Source: an uncultured Oscillospiraceae bacterium
GTDB taxonomy: Bacteria; Bacillota; Clostridia; Oscillospirales; Acutalibacteraceae
Assembly: GCA_900548305.1 (NCBI GenBank)
Contig: URJZ01000004.1
Location: forward strand, 1 to 64,000
Direction of reading: 5' to 3'
DNA: 64,000 bases
The notes beneath the pieces are model-generated. The model had not been told where the DNA came from and ran no database searches. It saw nothing but the letters and a program-made list of their open reading frames with translations. Each line of letters begins with the position of its first letter. Within the stretch, counting starts at the first letter, position 1. This document shows, piece by piece, positions 42,481 through 50,661 of the stretch. A program made the position numbers and the translations under genes.

Positions 42481-42906
42481 TTAAGCCTCCTTTACCGTAA
42501 TGATAATTTCGTTTTCACTTGCCAGGTTCGTGTCTAAATCCAGTGTATAATTTGCCTGTAGGGAACCGCCCTGGTCATTTAAATCAATTTTTATTAAATT
42601 TGTAAACACACCAAGCATAATACTTCCAAATTGTGTTCCATACTGGCATAAGTGACGTTTTCCTTCTTCCAGTATTAAATTAGTGCGGTTTGTATTGTTA
42701 CGCATAAGCGTAATTGCATGATTAGGTGTAATTTTTAATGTTGATGTTTGCGTGGGCTGACCGGTTTCTTGGTCATATTCTTGATAAATGATATACCGGT
42801 TACCGCCTTTTTCAGCATAAGTTCCCATTGTAGTTAAACAAATTTCATCTGTTTCTCCGTTAATGGTTTGCCTATTACAGATGGTAATTACATGATTTTC
42901 TTCCAT
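42481..42906 (-). CDS. DUF1934 (YwiB-like) beta-barrel protein
   Basis: The 141-residue product has the calycin-like pattern of DUF1934: 'YIIYQEYDQETGQPTQTSTLKI', 'RTNLILEEGKRHLCQYGTQFGSIMLGVFTNLIKIDL' and 'YTLDLDTNLASENEIIITVKE'. No function is established for the family. It is located between murI and argS in one operon. Confidence 0.85.
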   Translation of the reverse strand: MEENHVITICNRQTINGETDEICLTTMGTYAEKGGNRYIIYQEYDQETGQPTQTSTLKITPNHAITLMRNNTNRTNLILEEGKRHLCQYGTQFGSIMLGVFTNLIKIDLNDQGGSLQANYTLDLDTNLASENEIIITVKEA

Positions 42907-42929
42907 ATATATAACTTCATTCTTCCTTT

Positions 42930-43763
42930 TTATTTTACATGCTGTGATTGAGAAAATGCCTCAATATCAATAAATTCTACTGTTTGTTCTATATTTTGTT
43001 GTAAAAAGATGTTGGCAGATTCTGTGAATCCGTCGGTACTGTCGCTGACATAAAATGTGCAGGAGCCCTTGCGGCTGCGATTGGTAAGTAACCCGTGTTC
43101 TTCCAGTATATCTGCTGCATGAACCGCAGTTTCTTTTCCGCTGTCCACTAAAAATACATTTTTGCCTATGACCTTTTCAATGGCGTGATATAGAATTGGA
43201 TAATGCGTACATCCTAGAATTAGGGTATCAATATCCGCTTCCATAAAAGGCTGCAAATAGTGTTTAATGACAGATAGAACAATTTCACTGTCAGGAGAAG
43301 TAAAGCCATTTTCAACCAAAGGAACAAATAGAGGACAGTCTTGAGCAAATACTTGAATATCGGGGTTGATTTCTAAAATTGCTTTTTGGTAAGCACCGCT
43401 TTTAATCGTAGCGGTGGTGCCAATAATACCAATCCGTTTCTTATGTGTGGCTAAACAAGCGGCTAAAGCGGTGGGTTTTAGTACTCCGGTAAAAGGGAGT
43501 GAGAGAGCTTCTCCAACATGACCTGCCACAGAACTGACTGTGCCACAGGCGGCAATAATCATTTTTACATTTTTGGACTGTAGGAATGCCATGTCTTGTT
43601 TTGCGTATTTCATTATTGTTTCTTTGCTTCGTGTACCATAAGGCACACGTCCGGTATCTCCAAAGTATATGATGTCTTCTTGTGGAAGAATGCTCAGAAT
43701 TTCTTTTACGGCAGTTAATCCTCCAAGTCCGGAATCGAAAATGCCAATTGGTCTGTTATCCAT
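42930..43763 (-). CDS. murI: Glutamate racemase
   Basis: The 277-residue enzyme makes D-glutamate for peptidoglycan. The ATG at 43761-43763 is chosen over a TTG four codons upstream that overlaps AAGGA. Catalytic cysteines are in MIIAACGTVSS (N-terminal half) and LILGCTHYPIL (C-terminal half); the start PIGIFDSGLGGLT is the family signature. It lies downstream of ddl, so two steps of D-amino-acid supply for the cell wall share an operon. Confidence 0.95.
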   Translation of the reverse strand: MDNRPIGIFDSGLGGLTAVKEILSILPQEDIIYFGDTGRVPYGTRSKETIMKYAKQDMAFLQSKNVKMIIAACGTVSSVAGHVGEALSLPFTGVLKPTALAACLATHKKRIGIIGTTATIKSGAYQKAILEINPDIQVFAQDCPLFVPLVENGFTSPDSEIVLSVIKHYLQPFMEADIDTLILGCTHYPILYHAIEKVIGKNVFLVDSGKETAVHAADILEEHGLLTNRSRKGSCTFYVSDSTDGFTESANIFLQQNIEQTVEFIDIEAFSQSQHVK

Positions 43764-43811
43764 GTTGAATCTCAATCCTTACTTTTTTAGCTAAAACAAT
43801 ATAATTGTATA

Positions 43812-44879
43812 TTATTTATCAAATGCAAATTGGATAATATGGTCCAATAGGTGGCCATAGTCAACACCGCAGGCTTTCCAAAGCATGGAGTACATGCTGA
43901 TGGAAGTAAAGCCGGGTAACGTGTTGATTTCGTTGAGCAGAACTGCGTTGTCACAGTCACGAACGAAAAAGTCTACGCGTGACAAACCGCTACAGCCAAG
44001 CGCACGGTATGCTTTTGCTGCTATATTACAAATTTCTGCAGAAAGTTCGTCATCTAGTGGAGCAGGAATATAAATCTTTGAAGTTCCGTTTTTATACTTG
44101 TCTTCGTAGTCATAAAATTCTGCAGACGGTGCTATTTCACCAACAACAGATACTTTGGGAATGTCGTTGCCCATAACAGCGCATTCCACTTCTTTTCCCA
44201 CGATACATTCTTCAATTACAATCTTTTTATCTTCTTTGGCTGCAATTGCCACGGCTTTGTCTAGTTCAGCAGCATTTTTTGCCTTGCTGACACCAACGGA
44301 AGATCCTGCGTTTGCCGGTTTTACAAATACCGGATAGCCTTCCAAATCAGTCATAATGTCTTCTTTTACTTGTTCCTTGACATTCTCATAGTCAGAAGCA
44401 TAAAACCACATAAAATTCGCTTGGTCAATTCCTGCAGCTTCCAAAAGAATATTGGTGACTGCTTTATCCATACATACAGCAGATGCAAGGGTATCGCATC
44501 CAACAAAAGGAATGCCGCTTAGTTGGAATAAGCCTTGAATGGTACCGTCTTCACCATTTTTTCCGTGAAGCACGGGAAAAATAACATCAATACGGATTGC
44601 AGAAAAGCCATATTCGGTTTCCATTACAATTCCATGGATTCCTCTATCCGGCGATAAAAATGCAGTACGGTTTTCAGAATGTTGCTCCCAAGTACCATTT
44701 TCAATTTCATCCACATCACCGTTAAATAAAAGCCAATGGCCTTCTTTGGTAATACCGAGCATAATAATTTCGTATTTATCTTTTGGAATGTTACGAATAA
44801 CAGATGATGCGGAAAGAAGAGAAACTTCATGTTCAGAGGAACAGCCTCCAAAAATGACAGCAACTGTTGTTTTAGACAT
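43812..44879 (-). CDS. ddl: D-alanine--D-alanine ligase
   Basis: The 355-residue ATP-grasp ligase makes the D-Ala-D-Ala dipeptide. VAVIFGGCSSEHEVSLLSA is the N-terminal signature; KPANAGSSVGVSK binds ATP, and RVDFFVRD with NEINTLPGFTSISMYS holds the metal ligands. The SMY-type region matches the D-Ala-D-Ala (vancomycin-sensitive) form; the omega-loop reads EFYDYEDKY. It is the promoter-proximal gene of ddl-murI-DUF1934-argS-methyltransferase. Confidence 0.96.
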   Translation of the reverse strand: MSKTTVAVIFGGCSSEHEVSLLSASSVIRNIPKDKYEIIMLGITKEGHWLLFNGDVDEIENGTWEQHSENRTAFLSPDRGIHGIVMETEYGFSAIRIDVIFPVLHGKNGEDGTIQGLFQLSGIPFVGCDTLASAVCMDKAVTNILLEAAGIDQANFMWFYASDYENVKEQVKEDIMTDLEGYPVFVKPANAGSSVGVSKAKNAAELDKAVAIAAKEDKKIVIEECIVGKEVECAVMGNDIPKVSVVGEIAPSAEFYDYEDKYKNGTSKIYIPAPLDDELSAEICNIAAKAYRALGCSGLSRVDFFVRDCDNAVLLNEINTLPGFTSISMYSMLWKACGVDYGHLLDHIIQFAFDK

Positions 44880-44952
44880 AATAGATACCCCCGTGCTTTT
44901 GTTTCAATAAGAACTGATTTACATACTTATTATATATAATAATTTAATCTAT

Positions 44953-44982
44953 ATCATACCATATTTGCAGAGTTAGTTTCAA
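44953..44982 (-). promoter_or_regulatory. Probable promoter of ddl operon
   Basis: On the minus strand TTGAAA and TATGAT are separated by 18 bases, about 75 bases before ddl. Confidence 0.55.
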
Positions 44983-44988
44983 GATATA

Positions 44989-45032
44989 AGCCACCTTCCT
45001 CTTATTTCATATGAAATAAGAGGAAGGTGGCT
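44989..45032. repeat. 44-bp perfect palindrome upstream of ddl
   Basis: AGCCACCTTCCTCTTATTTC plus AT is followed directly by its exact reverse complement; CATATG is the centre. No T tract follows on either strand. It lies 7 bases beyond the ddl -35 box. Confidence 0.8.
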
Positions 45033-45154
45033 AAAAGTGCGTATTAAAATTTTGATACATAAACTAGACTTTTTATATTGCTTATGATAATATTTCCAAA
45101 AAGCTTACATATGTTATTTTTACAGTGTTTAAATAACAAATTGCTAAATATTTA

Positions 45155-45776
45155 TTGATTTTTTATGATTTAATACCTATATATTTTTGTATTCCCATTC
45201 TATCTCTCATTATAAAAAGTAAAAAGACCGTGTGGTTGTTTTTGGCTTTATGCTTTATAAATACTGCACTACTGCCTCTATTTACAAGATTTGTTGGTCC
45301 AATCTATTTGAATTTTCCAATAGCGAATATATGTCCTTCTGGGATGGTTGCTTGCCAATACAGATATGCCGAAAAAGATTAGATAGCTTTTATACGGAGG
45401 TGCCCTTGCAGGTATTGTGGGAATGGTTGTGGGCACTTATTTTATCAGTAAACCGTTGCAAGCCTTGGATGTTCAATTTATGGATTATAATTCTATTTGT
45501 TGCTATTTGATAGCGGCAGGAGTTTTTGTGCTGGTAAAATCAATTAATTGGTCATTTTTAGACAAGCCGGTATTATCAAAAATAGTTTTAAATATCGCCG
45601 GTGTATGTTTTGGAATTTATTTAGTGCAAATGACAGTATTTTATTATGTAGAAAAATGGTTGCCAATGAAGCCGGTGGTTATGATGACTGCTGGATGCTT
45701 ACTTGTGTATACCATTTGTTTGTTAATAGTAGTGGTAGTAAGAAAAATACCGGTACTGCGGAAGATATTTCCTTAA
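45155..45776 (+). pseudogene. Decayed acyltransferase-3 (OafA/NRG-like) gene
   Basis: Two fragments of one membrane acyltransferase lie in different frames. The first (45155-45382) reads PIYFCIPILSLIIKSKK...NFPIAN and then loses the reading. The second frame resumes near 45341 as GWLLANTDMPKKIR, meets a TAG stop at 45384-45386, and continues LLYGGALAGIVGMVVGTYF to a normal C-terminus at 45776. The N-terminal half of the usual 330-370 residue protein, with its catalytic His, is absent. Such enzymes O-acetylate surface polysaccharides. The gene is not functional. Confidence 0.8.
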
Positions 45777-45880
45777 TCGTCTGATAACTAGGTGTCTTCA
45801 GGTGCCTTTCGTTTTGTTTTTCTTTATATGAATTTTTGAAAGAGAGCACAAGGATGCTATAGAAATTCCTTGCATTACTG

Positions 45881-45909
45881 TTGCATAAAGACTAAAAATG
45901 TAGTATAAT
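45881..45909 (+). promoter_or_regulatory. Promoter of uncharacterised gene
   Basis: TTGCAT and TATAAT are separated by 17 bases, about 97 bases before the start codon. Confidence 0.65.
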
Positions 45910-46005
45910 TTTCAGTAAATATTTTAAAGTTGTAAGTACTATTTTCATTTTGATATAAATAAAACGGAATGCTACAACGCAAAACGAGCAGGAGTGATTT
46001 TTTTG

Positions 46006-46803
46006 ATGCAAGAGGCCTTTGACCTTATCGTAGAAAAAACTGCGGATGCCTTAAAAAAGCAGGGGTTTGAACAGTCTAAAGACTTTGAGGATGATTTAGG
46101 ACCGGCAGTATTATTTTCAAATAAAGATGCAGCGTATAGTATTGTATTTAAAACAAATGACAATATGTTTGAACTGCGCAGTACAAACATGACAGATGAT
46201 GGTCCAAACAGCAGTTGGAAGTCTGTATCTAACTGGATTTTTGATCCGGAACAGGATACTTTGCGTGAAGCAGAGGCAATTGCTACAGATTTTATTGAAA
46301 CTATAGAAGGGCCAAGCCGTTTAGAGGAAATAAGAAAAGCGCAAAGACAGGCGTTTAAAGATGATGATAATAATCCCGGCCCACTGTTCTTTTTTAAACG
46401 TTTGGTTAATATATTCCCTGAACTAAAAGAGCAAATTAATGAGGAGCGTACTTCTTATGTAGGATTTCGTTCCGTGACATTTGCAAAAGAATTTGTGGTA
46501 CCAAAAATAGAAAATTTGGCTATAAAGAAAAAAGAGTCTGCTGCATTTAGAAAAATGTGCGAATTACTAAACGAGTTTTATAAAAATGGCGATTTGGACG
46601 TTCGTTCCATTATTACCATGGTAATTCTAAACGGACTGAGTGATACAGCGGTACAGAATATTATGGAACAAGCAGACCCTATGTTGAAAAAAGGATATAA
46701 ATACGGTGTGAAATGGAAAGGGAAGAAAGCAAAGCCAGAACGTGAAAAATTAAAAGATAAATATGGCTCAAGGTCATCTTCTGAGAAACCGCAAAGACTG
46801 TAA
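46006..46803 (+). CDS. Uncharacterised conserved cytoplasmic protein
   Basis: The ATG at 46006 is preceded by AGGAG at 11 bases; a TTG three bases earlier and a GTG at 45994 are alternatives. The product of about 265 residues is charged and soluble with no signal peptide or membrane segment. The N-terminal 100 residues have an alpha/beta pattern (YSIVFKTNDNMFELRSTN). The middle contains PLFFFKRLVNIFPELKEQINEER, and the tail is very basic (KWKGKKAKPEREKLKDKYGSR). I do not recognise a family with a known function. Confidence 0.7.
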   Translation: MQEAFDLIVEKTADALKKQGFEQSKDFEDDLGPAVLFSNKDAAYSIVFKTNDNMFELRSTNMTDDGPNSSWKSVSNWIFDPEQDTLREAEAIATDFIETIEGPSRLEEIRKAQRQAFKDDDNNPGPLFFFKRLVNIFPELKEQINEERTSYVGFRSVTFAKEFVVPKIENLAIKKKESAAFRKMCELLNEFYKNGDLDVRSIITMVILNGLSDTAVQNIMEQADPMLKKGYKYGVKWKGKKAKPEREKLKDKYGSRSSSEKPQRL

Positions 46804-46809
46804 TATTTG

Positions 46810-46857
46810 AAAAGCAATGGTATTGCTATCTGAAAAGAGAGTACAACCATTGCTTTT
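46810..46857 (+). terminator. Terminator of uncharacterised gene
   Basis: AAAAGCAATGGT pairs with ACCATTGCTTTT across a 24-base loop, followed by T. Confidence 0.65.
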
Positions 46858-46897
46858 TGCTACTTTTGAGAGATTTTGAAAAAATTGTATAAAAGGC

Positions 46898-46926
46898 TTG
46901 ACCTATACAATTGTTTATGTTAATAT
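46898..46926 (+). promoter_or_regulatory. Promoter of rpmG-secE-nusG-rplK-rplA unit
   Basis: TTGACC and TAATAT are separated by 17 bases, about 110 bases before rpmG. Confidence 0.75.
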
Positions 46927-47038
46927 ATTAATACCTCGCATTAGGGGTTATTTTTTTGTGCCCTTTTTTTGAGGGAGGCCATGGGCAGTTCGCTTATGAA
47001 TTAGCCTAAATTTTTTCCGTGCAACGGGAGGTGCCGTC

Positions 47039-47188
47039 ATGAGAGTGAAAATCACATTAGCTTGCACAGAGTGCAAACAAAGAAACTACAACACAATGAA
47101 GAACAAAAAGAACAATCCGGACAGACTTGAAATGAACAAGTACTGCAGATTCTGTAGAAAGCACGTGCTTCACAGAGAGACCAAATAG
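47039..47188 (+). CDS. rpmG: Ribosomal protein bL33
   Basis: The 49-residue protein starts MRVKITLACTECKQRNY and ends HVLHRETK. Two CxxC pairs (CTEC and CRFC) make it the zinc-binding form of L33 in the large subunit. The ATG follows GGGAGGTG by 5 bases. It is the first gene of the secE-nusG block, as in most Firmicutes. Confidence 0.97.
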   Translation: MRVKITLACTECKQRNYNTMKNKKNNPDRLEMNKYCRFCRKHVLHRETK

Positions 47189-47206
47189 GTCGGAGGAACA
47201 TTAATT

Positions 47207-47434
47207 ATGGCTGAGACGAAACCAAATGTGTTTGTCAGGTTTGGAAAAGGTATTGCTAGATTCTTCCGCGATGGCAAGGCTGAGGTTAAAAAAGTTGTTT
47301 GGCCAAAGCCATCAACCGTATTCAAGAATGCTGGAATTGTTCTTTTAATTATCGTCGTTCTTGGTGCGTTTATCTTCGGTCTTGATACATTATTGATGTA
47401 TCTGTTAGGGCTTATTATGAACATTGCCCACTAG
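47207..47434 (+). CDS. secE: Preprotein translocase subunit SecE
   Basis: The 75-residue protein has the short single-membrane-segment form: an amphipathic helix (FRDGKAEVKKVVWPKPSTV, with the conserved VxWPxxxE/T) followed by one membrane segment. It clamps SecY in the translocon. Position between rpmG and nusG is standard. Confidence 0.96.
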   Translation: MAETKPNVFVRFGKGIARFFRDGKAEVKKVVWPKPSTVFKNAGIVLLIIVVLGAFIFGLDTLLMYLLGLIMNIAH

Positions 47435-47456
47435 ATCTTGGACGGAGGATGGTACA

Positions 47457-47978
47457 ATGCCTGAAGAAGCAAAATGGTATGTTGTTCATACTTATTCTGG
47501 GTATGAAAACAAGGTTGCCTCAAACCTAGAAAAAACGGTGGAAAATCGCCATATTCAAGACTTAATCCAAGAAATTCGCGTACCGACCGAAATTGTTACC
47601 GAAATTAAAGATAACAAGAAACGTGAAGTGGAACGCAAAATTTTCCCCGGTTATGTACTTGTAAAAATGGTTTTAACAGATGAGTCTTGGTACGTAGTAC
47701 GCAATATTCGCGGATGTACAGGATTTGTTGGTCCATCTTCAAAGCCAATTCCGCTTTCCGACGAGGAAATTGCCAGACTTGGCGTTGAAAAGAAAGAGGT
47801 TGAGGTTTCCTACGGCGTTGGCGATACTGTTAACATTATTGATGGTCCACTTGATGGATTTACCGGTATTGTTGAAGAAATTGACGTCGAGAAAAACTGT
47901 GTCCGCGTAACAGTATCTATGTTCGGACGCGAAACACCGGTTGAGCTTGAGTTAGACCAAGCAGAAGCGGTAGAATAA
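47457..47978 (+). CDS. nusG: Transcription termination/antitermination factor NusG
   Basis: The start ATG at 47457 lies after CGGAGG; a longer in-frame reading from 47424 overlaps secE. The 173-residue protein has the NGN domain (WYVVHTYSGYENKVASNLE; KIFPGYVLVKM) and the C-terminal KOW domain (GDTVNIIDGPLDGFTGIVEEID). It binds RNA polymerase and ribosomal S10 to couple elongation with translation. Confidence 0.97.
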   Translation: MPEEAKWYVVHTYSGYENKVASNLEKTVENRHIQDLIQEIRVPTEIVTEIKDNKKREVERKIFPGYVLVKMVLTDESWYVVRNIRGCTGFVGPSSKPIPLSDEEIARLGVEKKEVEVSYGVGDTVNIIDGPLDGFTGIVEEIDVEKNCVRVTVSMFGRETPVELELDQAEAVE

Positions 47979-48056
47979 TTTTATTTTGGTAATCAGCGGG
48001 CAACCGCTCATTATGTATGGGGAATATACCCCAGGGGAAACGATATGTTTTCCTAA

Positions 48057-48100
48057 GTGGGAGGAACAGACAAAATAAATACTGTTCCGCCATTTACCAC
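48057..48100 (+). promoter_or_regulatory. L1-type binding hairpin before rplK
   Basis: GTGGGAGGAACA at 48057-48068 and CCAC at 48097-48100 enclose an inner stem GGAACAG / CTGTTCC. A motif of the form GTGGGAGG...CCAC before L11/L1 genes in Firmicutes is taken as the autoregulatory site of ribosomal protein L1. Confidence 0.6.
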
Positions 48101-48121
48101 GAATTTTGGAGGTGCAAAGAA

Positions 48122-48547
48122 ATGGCTCAAAAGGTAGCGGGCTTTATTAAGCTACAGATACCTGCCGGCAAGGCAACACCGGCACCACCAGTTGGTCCAG
48201 CTCTTGGTCAACACGGTGTAAATATTATGTCTTTTACAAAGGAATTTAACGAGCGTACAAAAAATGATGCAGGTATGATTATTCCTGTTGTTATTACTGT
48301 TTATGCAGACCGTTCATTTACCTTTGTTACCAAAACTCCACCAGCTGCAGTTTTAATTAAAAAAGCTTGTAGCATTGAGAAGGGTTCTGGTGAACCAAAC
48401 AAGAACAAAGTTTCAAAAATTACTCGTGAGCAATTACAAAAAATTGCTGAGACAAAAATGAAAGACTTAAACGCAGCTAACATTGAGACAGCTATCAGCA
48501 TGATTGCTGGTACTGCTCGTAGCATGGGCGTAGAAGTTGTAGATTAA
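48122..48547 (+). CDS. rplK: Ribosomal protein uL11
   Basis: The 141-residue protein starts MAQKVAGFIKLQIPAGKA with GGAGGTG 8 bases upstream; a longer in-frame reading from 48017 runs through the leader hairpins and is not coding. PPVGPALGQHGVNIM is the L11 signature; the RNA-binding C-terminal domain ends GTARSMGVEVVD. It forms the GTPase-associated centre with 23S rRNA. Confidence 0.97.
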   Translation: MAQKVAGFIKLQIPAGKATPAPPVGPALGQHGVNIMSFTKEFNERTKNDAGMIIPVVITVYADRSFTFVTKTPPAAVLIKKACSIEKGSGEPNKNKVSKITREQLQKIAETKMKDLNAANIETAISMIAGTARSMGVEVVD

Positions 48548-48555
48548 TCACCCGG

Positions 48556-48589
48556 GTGGGAGGAACACCGTAAAATCCGATTTTACCAC
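48556..48589 (+). promoter_or_regulatory. L1-type binding hairpin before rplA
   Basis: GTGGGAGGAACA recurs at 48556-48567, closing with CCAC at 48586-48589, and encloses GTAAAATC / GATTTTAC. The first 12 bases are the same as in the element before rplK. Confidence 0.6.
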
Positions 48590-48608
48590 TCAATAGGGAG
48601 GAAAAGCA

Positions 48609-49304
48609 ATGAAACACGGTAAAAAATACGTTGATGGCGCTAAGCTAATCGATCGTACTAAACTTTATGATACTACTGAAGCGCTTGAACTTTGCGTAAA
48701 AACAGGTTCCGCTAAATTTGATGAATCCGTTGAGGTTCACGTTAAATTAGGTGTTGACAGCCGTCACGCAGACCAACAGGTTCGCGGTGCGATTGTATTG
48801 CCAAACGGTACAGGTAAATCTGTTCGTGTTGTAGCAATCTGCAAAGGCGAAAATGAAAAAGCTGCTCAGGCTGCAGGTGCTGAATATGTTGGCGCAGAAG
48901 ATCTTGTACAAAAGATTCAAAATGAGGGTTGGGTAGACTTTGACGTTCTAATTACAACTCCTGATATGATGGGTCTTGTAGGTCGTTTGGGTAAAGTGCT
49001 TGGTCCTAGAGGCCTAATGCCAAACCCAAAAGCAGGCACAGTTACACCTGATATTGGTAAAGCTGTTACAGAAGCAAAAGCAGGTAAAATTGAATACCGT
49101 TTGGATAAAACAAACATTATTCACTGCGTAATCGGCAAAGTTTCTTTCGGTGCTGAAAAACTTCAAGCAAACTTCGATGCTTTGCTAGAAGCTATTATTA
49201 AAGCAAAACCTGCTGCTGCTAAGGGTCAATACATCAAATCTTGTGTTGTTGCTTCGACAATGGGTCCTGGTGTTAAAATTAACCCAAGCAAATTTGCTCA
49301 ATAA
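48609..49304 (+). CDS. rplA: Ribosomal protein uL1
   Basis: The 231-residue protein of the L1 stalk contains the signature LMPNPKAGTVTPDIGKAV and the N-terminal GKKYVDGAKLIDRTKLYD. It binds 23S rRNA near the E-site and, in many bacteria, its own mRNA leader. AGGGAGG precedes the ATG. Confidence 0.97.
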   Translation: MKHGKKYVDGAKLIDRTKLYDTTEALELCVKTGSAKFDESVEVHVKLGVDSRHADQQVRGAIVLPNGTGKSVRVVAICKGENEKAAQAAGAEYVGAEDLVQKIQNEGWVDFDVLITTPDMMGLVGRLGKVLGPRGLMPNPKAGTVTPDIGKAVTEAKAGKIEYRLDKTNIIHCVIGKVSFGAEKLQANFDALLEAIIKAKPAAAKGQYIKSCVVASTMGPGVKINPSKFAQ

Positions 49305-49312
49305 GATAAAAG

Positions 49313-49341
49313 TTGACAGTCTGTAAGGACTGTGTTATTAT
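49313..49341 (+). promoter_or_regulatory. Promoter of rplJL unit
   Basis: TTGACA and TATTAT are separated by 17 bases, starting 9 bases after the rplA stop. Confidence 0.85.
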
Positions 49342-49344
49342 ACT

Positions 49345-49461
49345 CTATAGCTGTACTTTATCCAAAGACAGCGGGTGCTTATGCGTAACAGAGTTTTTAT
49401 TGCTCTACCCGCCGAGGAAAAAGCACAATATACATTTGTATCCTTATATTTATGTGTATTT
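49345..49461 (+). promoter_or_regulatory. Ribosomal protein L10 leader RNA
   Basis: The sequence CCAAAGACAGCGGGTGC at 49361-49377 and CTACCCGCCGAGG further on are the conserved kink-turn core bound by the L10-(L12)4 complex. It lies between the promoter and the attenuator hairpin and gives feedback control of rplJL. Confidence 0.9.
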
Positions 49462-49497
49462 GCCTTTCCTGCCTTTATAAAGTAGGAAAGGCTTTTT
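49462..49497 (+). terminator. Attenuator of L10 leader
   Basis: GCCTTTCCT pairs with AGGAAAGGC, followed by TTTTT, 47 bases before rplJ. It is expected to terminate when L10-L12 binds the leader. Confidence 0.85.
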
Positions 49498-49543
49498 GTG
49501 TTATGGATAATGGACTGCATCTCATATTGCGGAGGTGAATACA

Positions 49544-50074
49544 TTGCCAAGTGAAAAAATTCTTGAACAAAAGAAACAAGCAGTTGCTGAGTTAAGTGCT
49601 CACTTAAAAGAGAGCTGTGTTGGTGTTATTGTTAACTATAGCGGCATTAATGTTGCTGATGACACTAAGCTTCGTAAAGAACTGCGTGAAGCTGGCGACA
49701 CATATGTTGTTGTTAAAAACACATTGTTGTCTCGTGCTTTGAAAGATGCTGGAATTGAAGGTCTTGATTCTGTACTGGAAGGCACTACTGCTATTGCGTA
49801 CAACAAAGAAGACTATGTTTCCGCAGCTAAAATCCTCTCCAAATATGCAGAGGATCACAAGAATTTTACAATCAAAGCAGGTTTTATCGATGGCAGCGTT
49901 GTAGATGTAAATGCTGTTAAAGAACTAGGAAACCTACCTTCTAAAGAAGTTTTGGTTGCAAAAGCATTGGGTGGCTTAAACGCACCTATTTCCGGCTTTG
50001 CTACTGTGCTTAACGGTACATTGAAAGGCCTTGTTGTTGCATTAAATGCAATTGCAGAAAAACAAAGCGCATAA
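49544..50074 (+). CDS. rplJ: Ribosomal protein uL10
   Basis: Translation starts at TTG (49544), 7 bases after GGAGGTG; a GTG at 49535 lies inside that site. The 176-residue protein has the N-terminal rRNA-binding domain (EQKKQAVAELSAHLKES, YVVVKNTLLSRAL) and a C-terminal helix that binds L7/L12 dimers. It forms the base of the L12 stalk. Confidence 0.96.
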   Translation: MPSEKILEQKKQAVAELSAHLKESCVGVIVNYSGINVADDTKLRKELREAGDTYVVVKNTLLSRALKDAGIEGLDSVLEGTTAIAYNKEDYVSAAKILSKYAEDHKNFTIKAGFIDGSVVDVNAVKELGNLPSKEVLVAKALGGLNAPISGFATVLNGTLKGLVVALNAIAEKQSA

Positions 50075-50121
50075 GCGTAATAAATGAAAAATGATTTAAT
50101 GATATTATTGGAGGTACTACC

Positions 50122-50502
50122 ATGTCTGAGAAAGTTACACAATTGATTGAAGATGTTAAAGCTCTTACTGTTCTTGAGCTATCCGAGCTAGTAAAAGCTC
50201 TTGAAGAAGAATTCGGCGTTTCCGCTGCTGCTCCTGTAGCAGTTGCTGCTGCTCCTGTAGCAGGCGGTGCAGCTCCAGCAGGCGAAGAGAAAACAGAGTT
50301 TGATGTTGTTTTGAAAGCAGCTGGCGCAAACAAAATCAACGTTATTAAAGTTGTTAGAGAAGTTACAGGTCTTGGCCTAAAAGAAGCAAAAGAGCTTGTT
50401 GACGGTGCACCAAAAGCTGTTAAAGAAGGCGTTTCCAAAGATGACGCTGATGCAATGGCAGCTAAACTAAAAGAAGCTGGCGCAGAAGTAGAAGTAAAAT
50501 AA
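50122..50502 (+). CDS. rplL: Ribosomal protein bL12 (L7/L12)
   Basis: The 126-residue acidic protein has the N-terminal dimerisation helix pair (LSELVKALEEEFGV), an Ala/Pro/Gly-rich hinge (about 35-58) and the C-terminal domain KTEFDVVLKAAGANKINVIK...LGLKEAKELVDGAPK. It recruits translation factors. GGAGGT lies before the ATG. Confidence 0.98.
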   Translation: MSEKVTQLIEDVKALTVLELSELVKALEEEFGVSAAAPVAVAAAPVAGGAAPAGEEKTEFDVVLKAAGANKINVIKVVREVTGLGLKEAKELVDGAPKAVKEGVSKDDADAMAAKLKEAGAEVEVK

Positions 50503-50516
50503 TTTTACTTACTGAT

Positions 50517-50552
50517 AAAAAAGAAGGTTGGTTGATTCCAGCCTTCTTTTTT
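50517..50552 (+). terminator. Terminator of rplJL
   Basis: AAAAAAGAAGGTTGG pairs with CCAGCCTTCTTTTTT (one G-U pair) with a T tract. Confidence 0.85.
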
Positions 50553-50622
50553 ATTTTTAAATATTTTCATATACTTATTTTTTGCTTCAGTCAAATTATT
50601 ATTTACTGAATTTATTGCAGTA

Positions 50623-50655
50623 AAAAAGAGAAGATACTATGTATCTTCTCTTTTT
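50623..50655 (-). terminator. Terminator of sbcCD unit
   Basis: AAAAAGAGAAGATAC pairs with GTATCTTCTCTTTTT around a 3-base loop, 6 bases beyond the sbcC stop. Confidence 0.9.
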
Positions 50656-50661
50656 ATTTTA

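Noticed and set aside
45232..45510. 92-residue frame within the acyltransferase remnant
   Set aside because: It is the third, non-homologous frame; the acyltransferase similarity is carried by the two other frames.
48017..48121. N-terminal extension of rplK
   Set aside because: It covers the L1-type leader hairpin; the L11 family starts at the ATG at 48122.
50010..50438. 142-residue antisense frame over rplJ-rplL
   Set aside because: It is a shadow of the Ala/Lys-rich ribosomal protein genes; Thr/Ser/Pro-rich and without a start signal.
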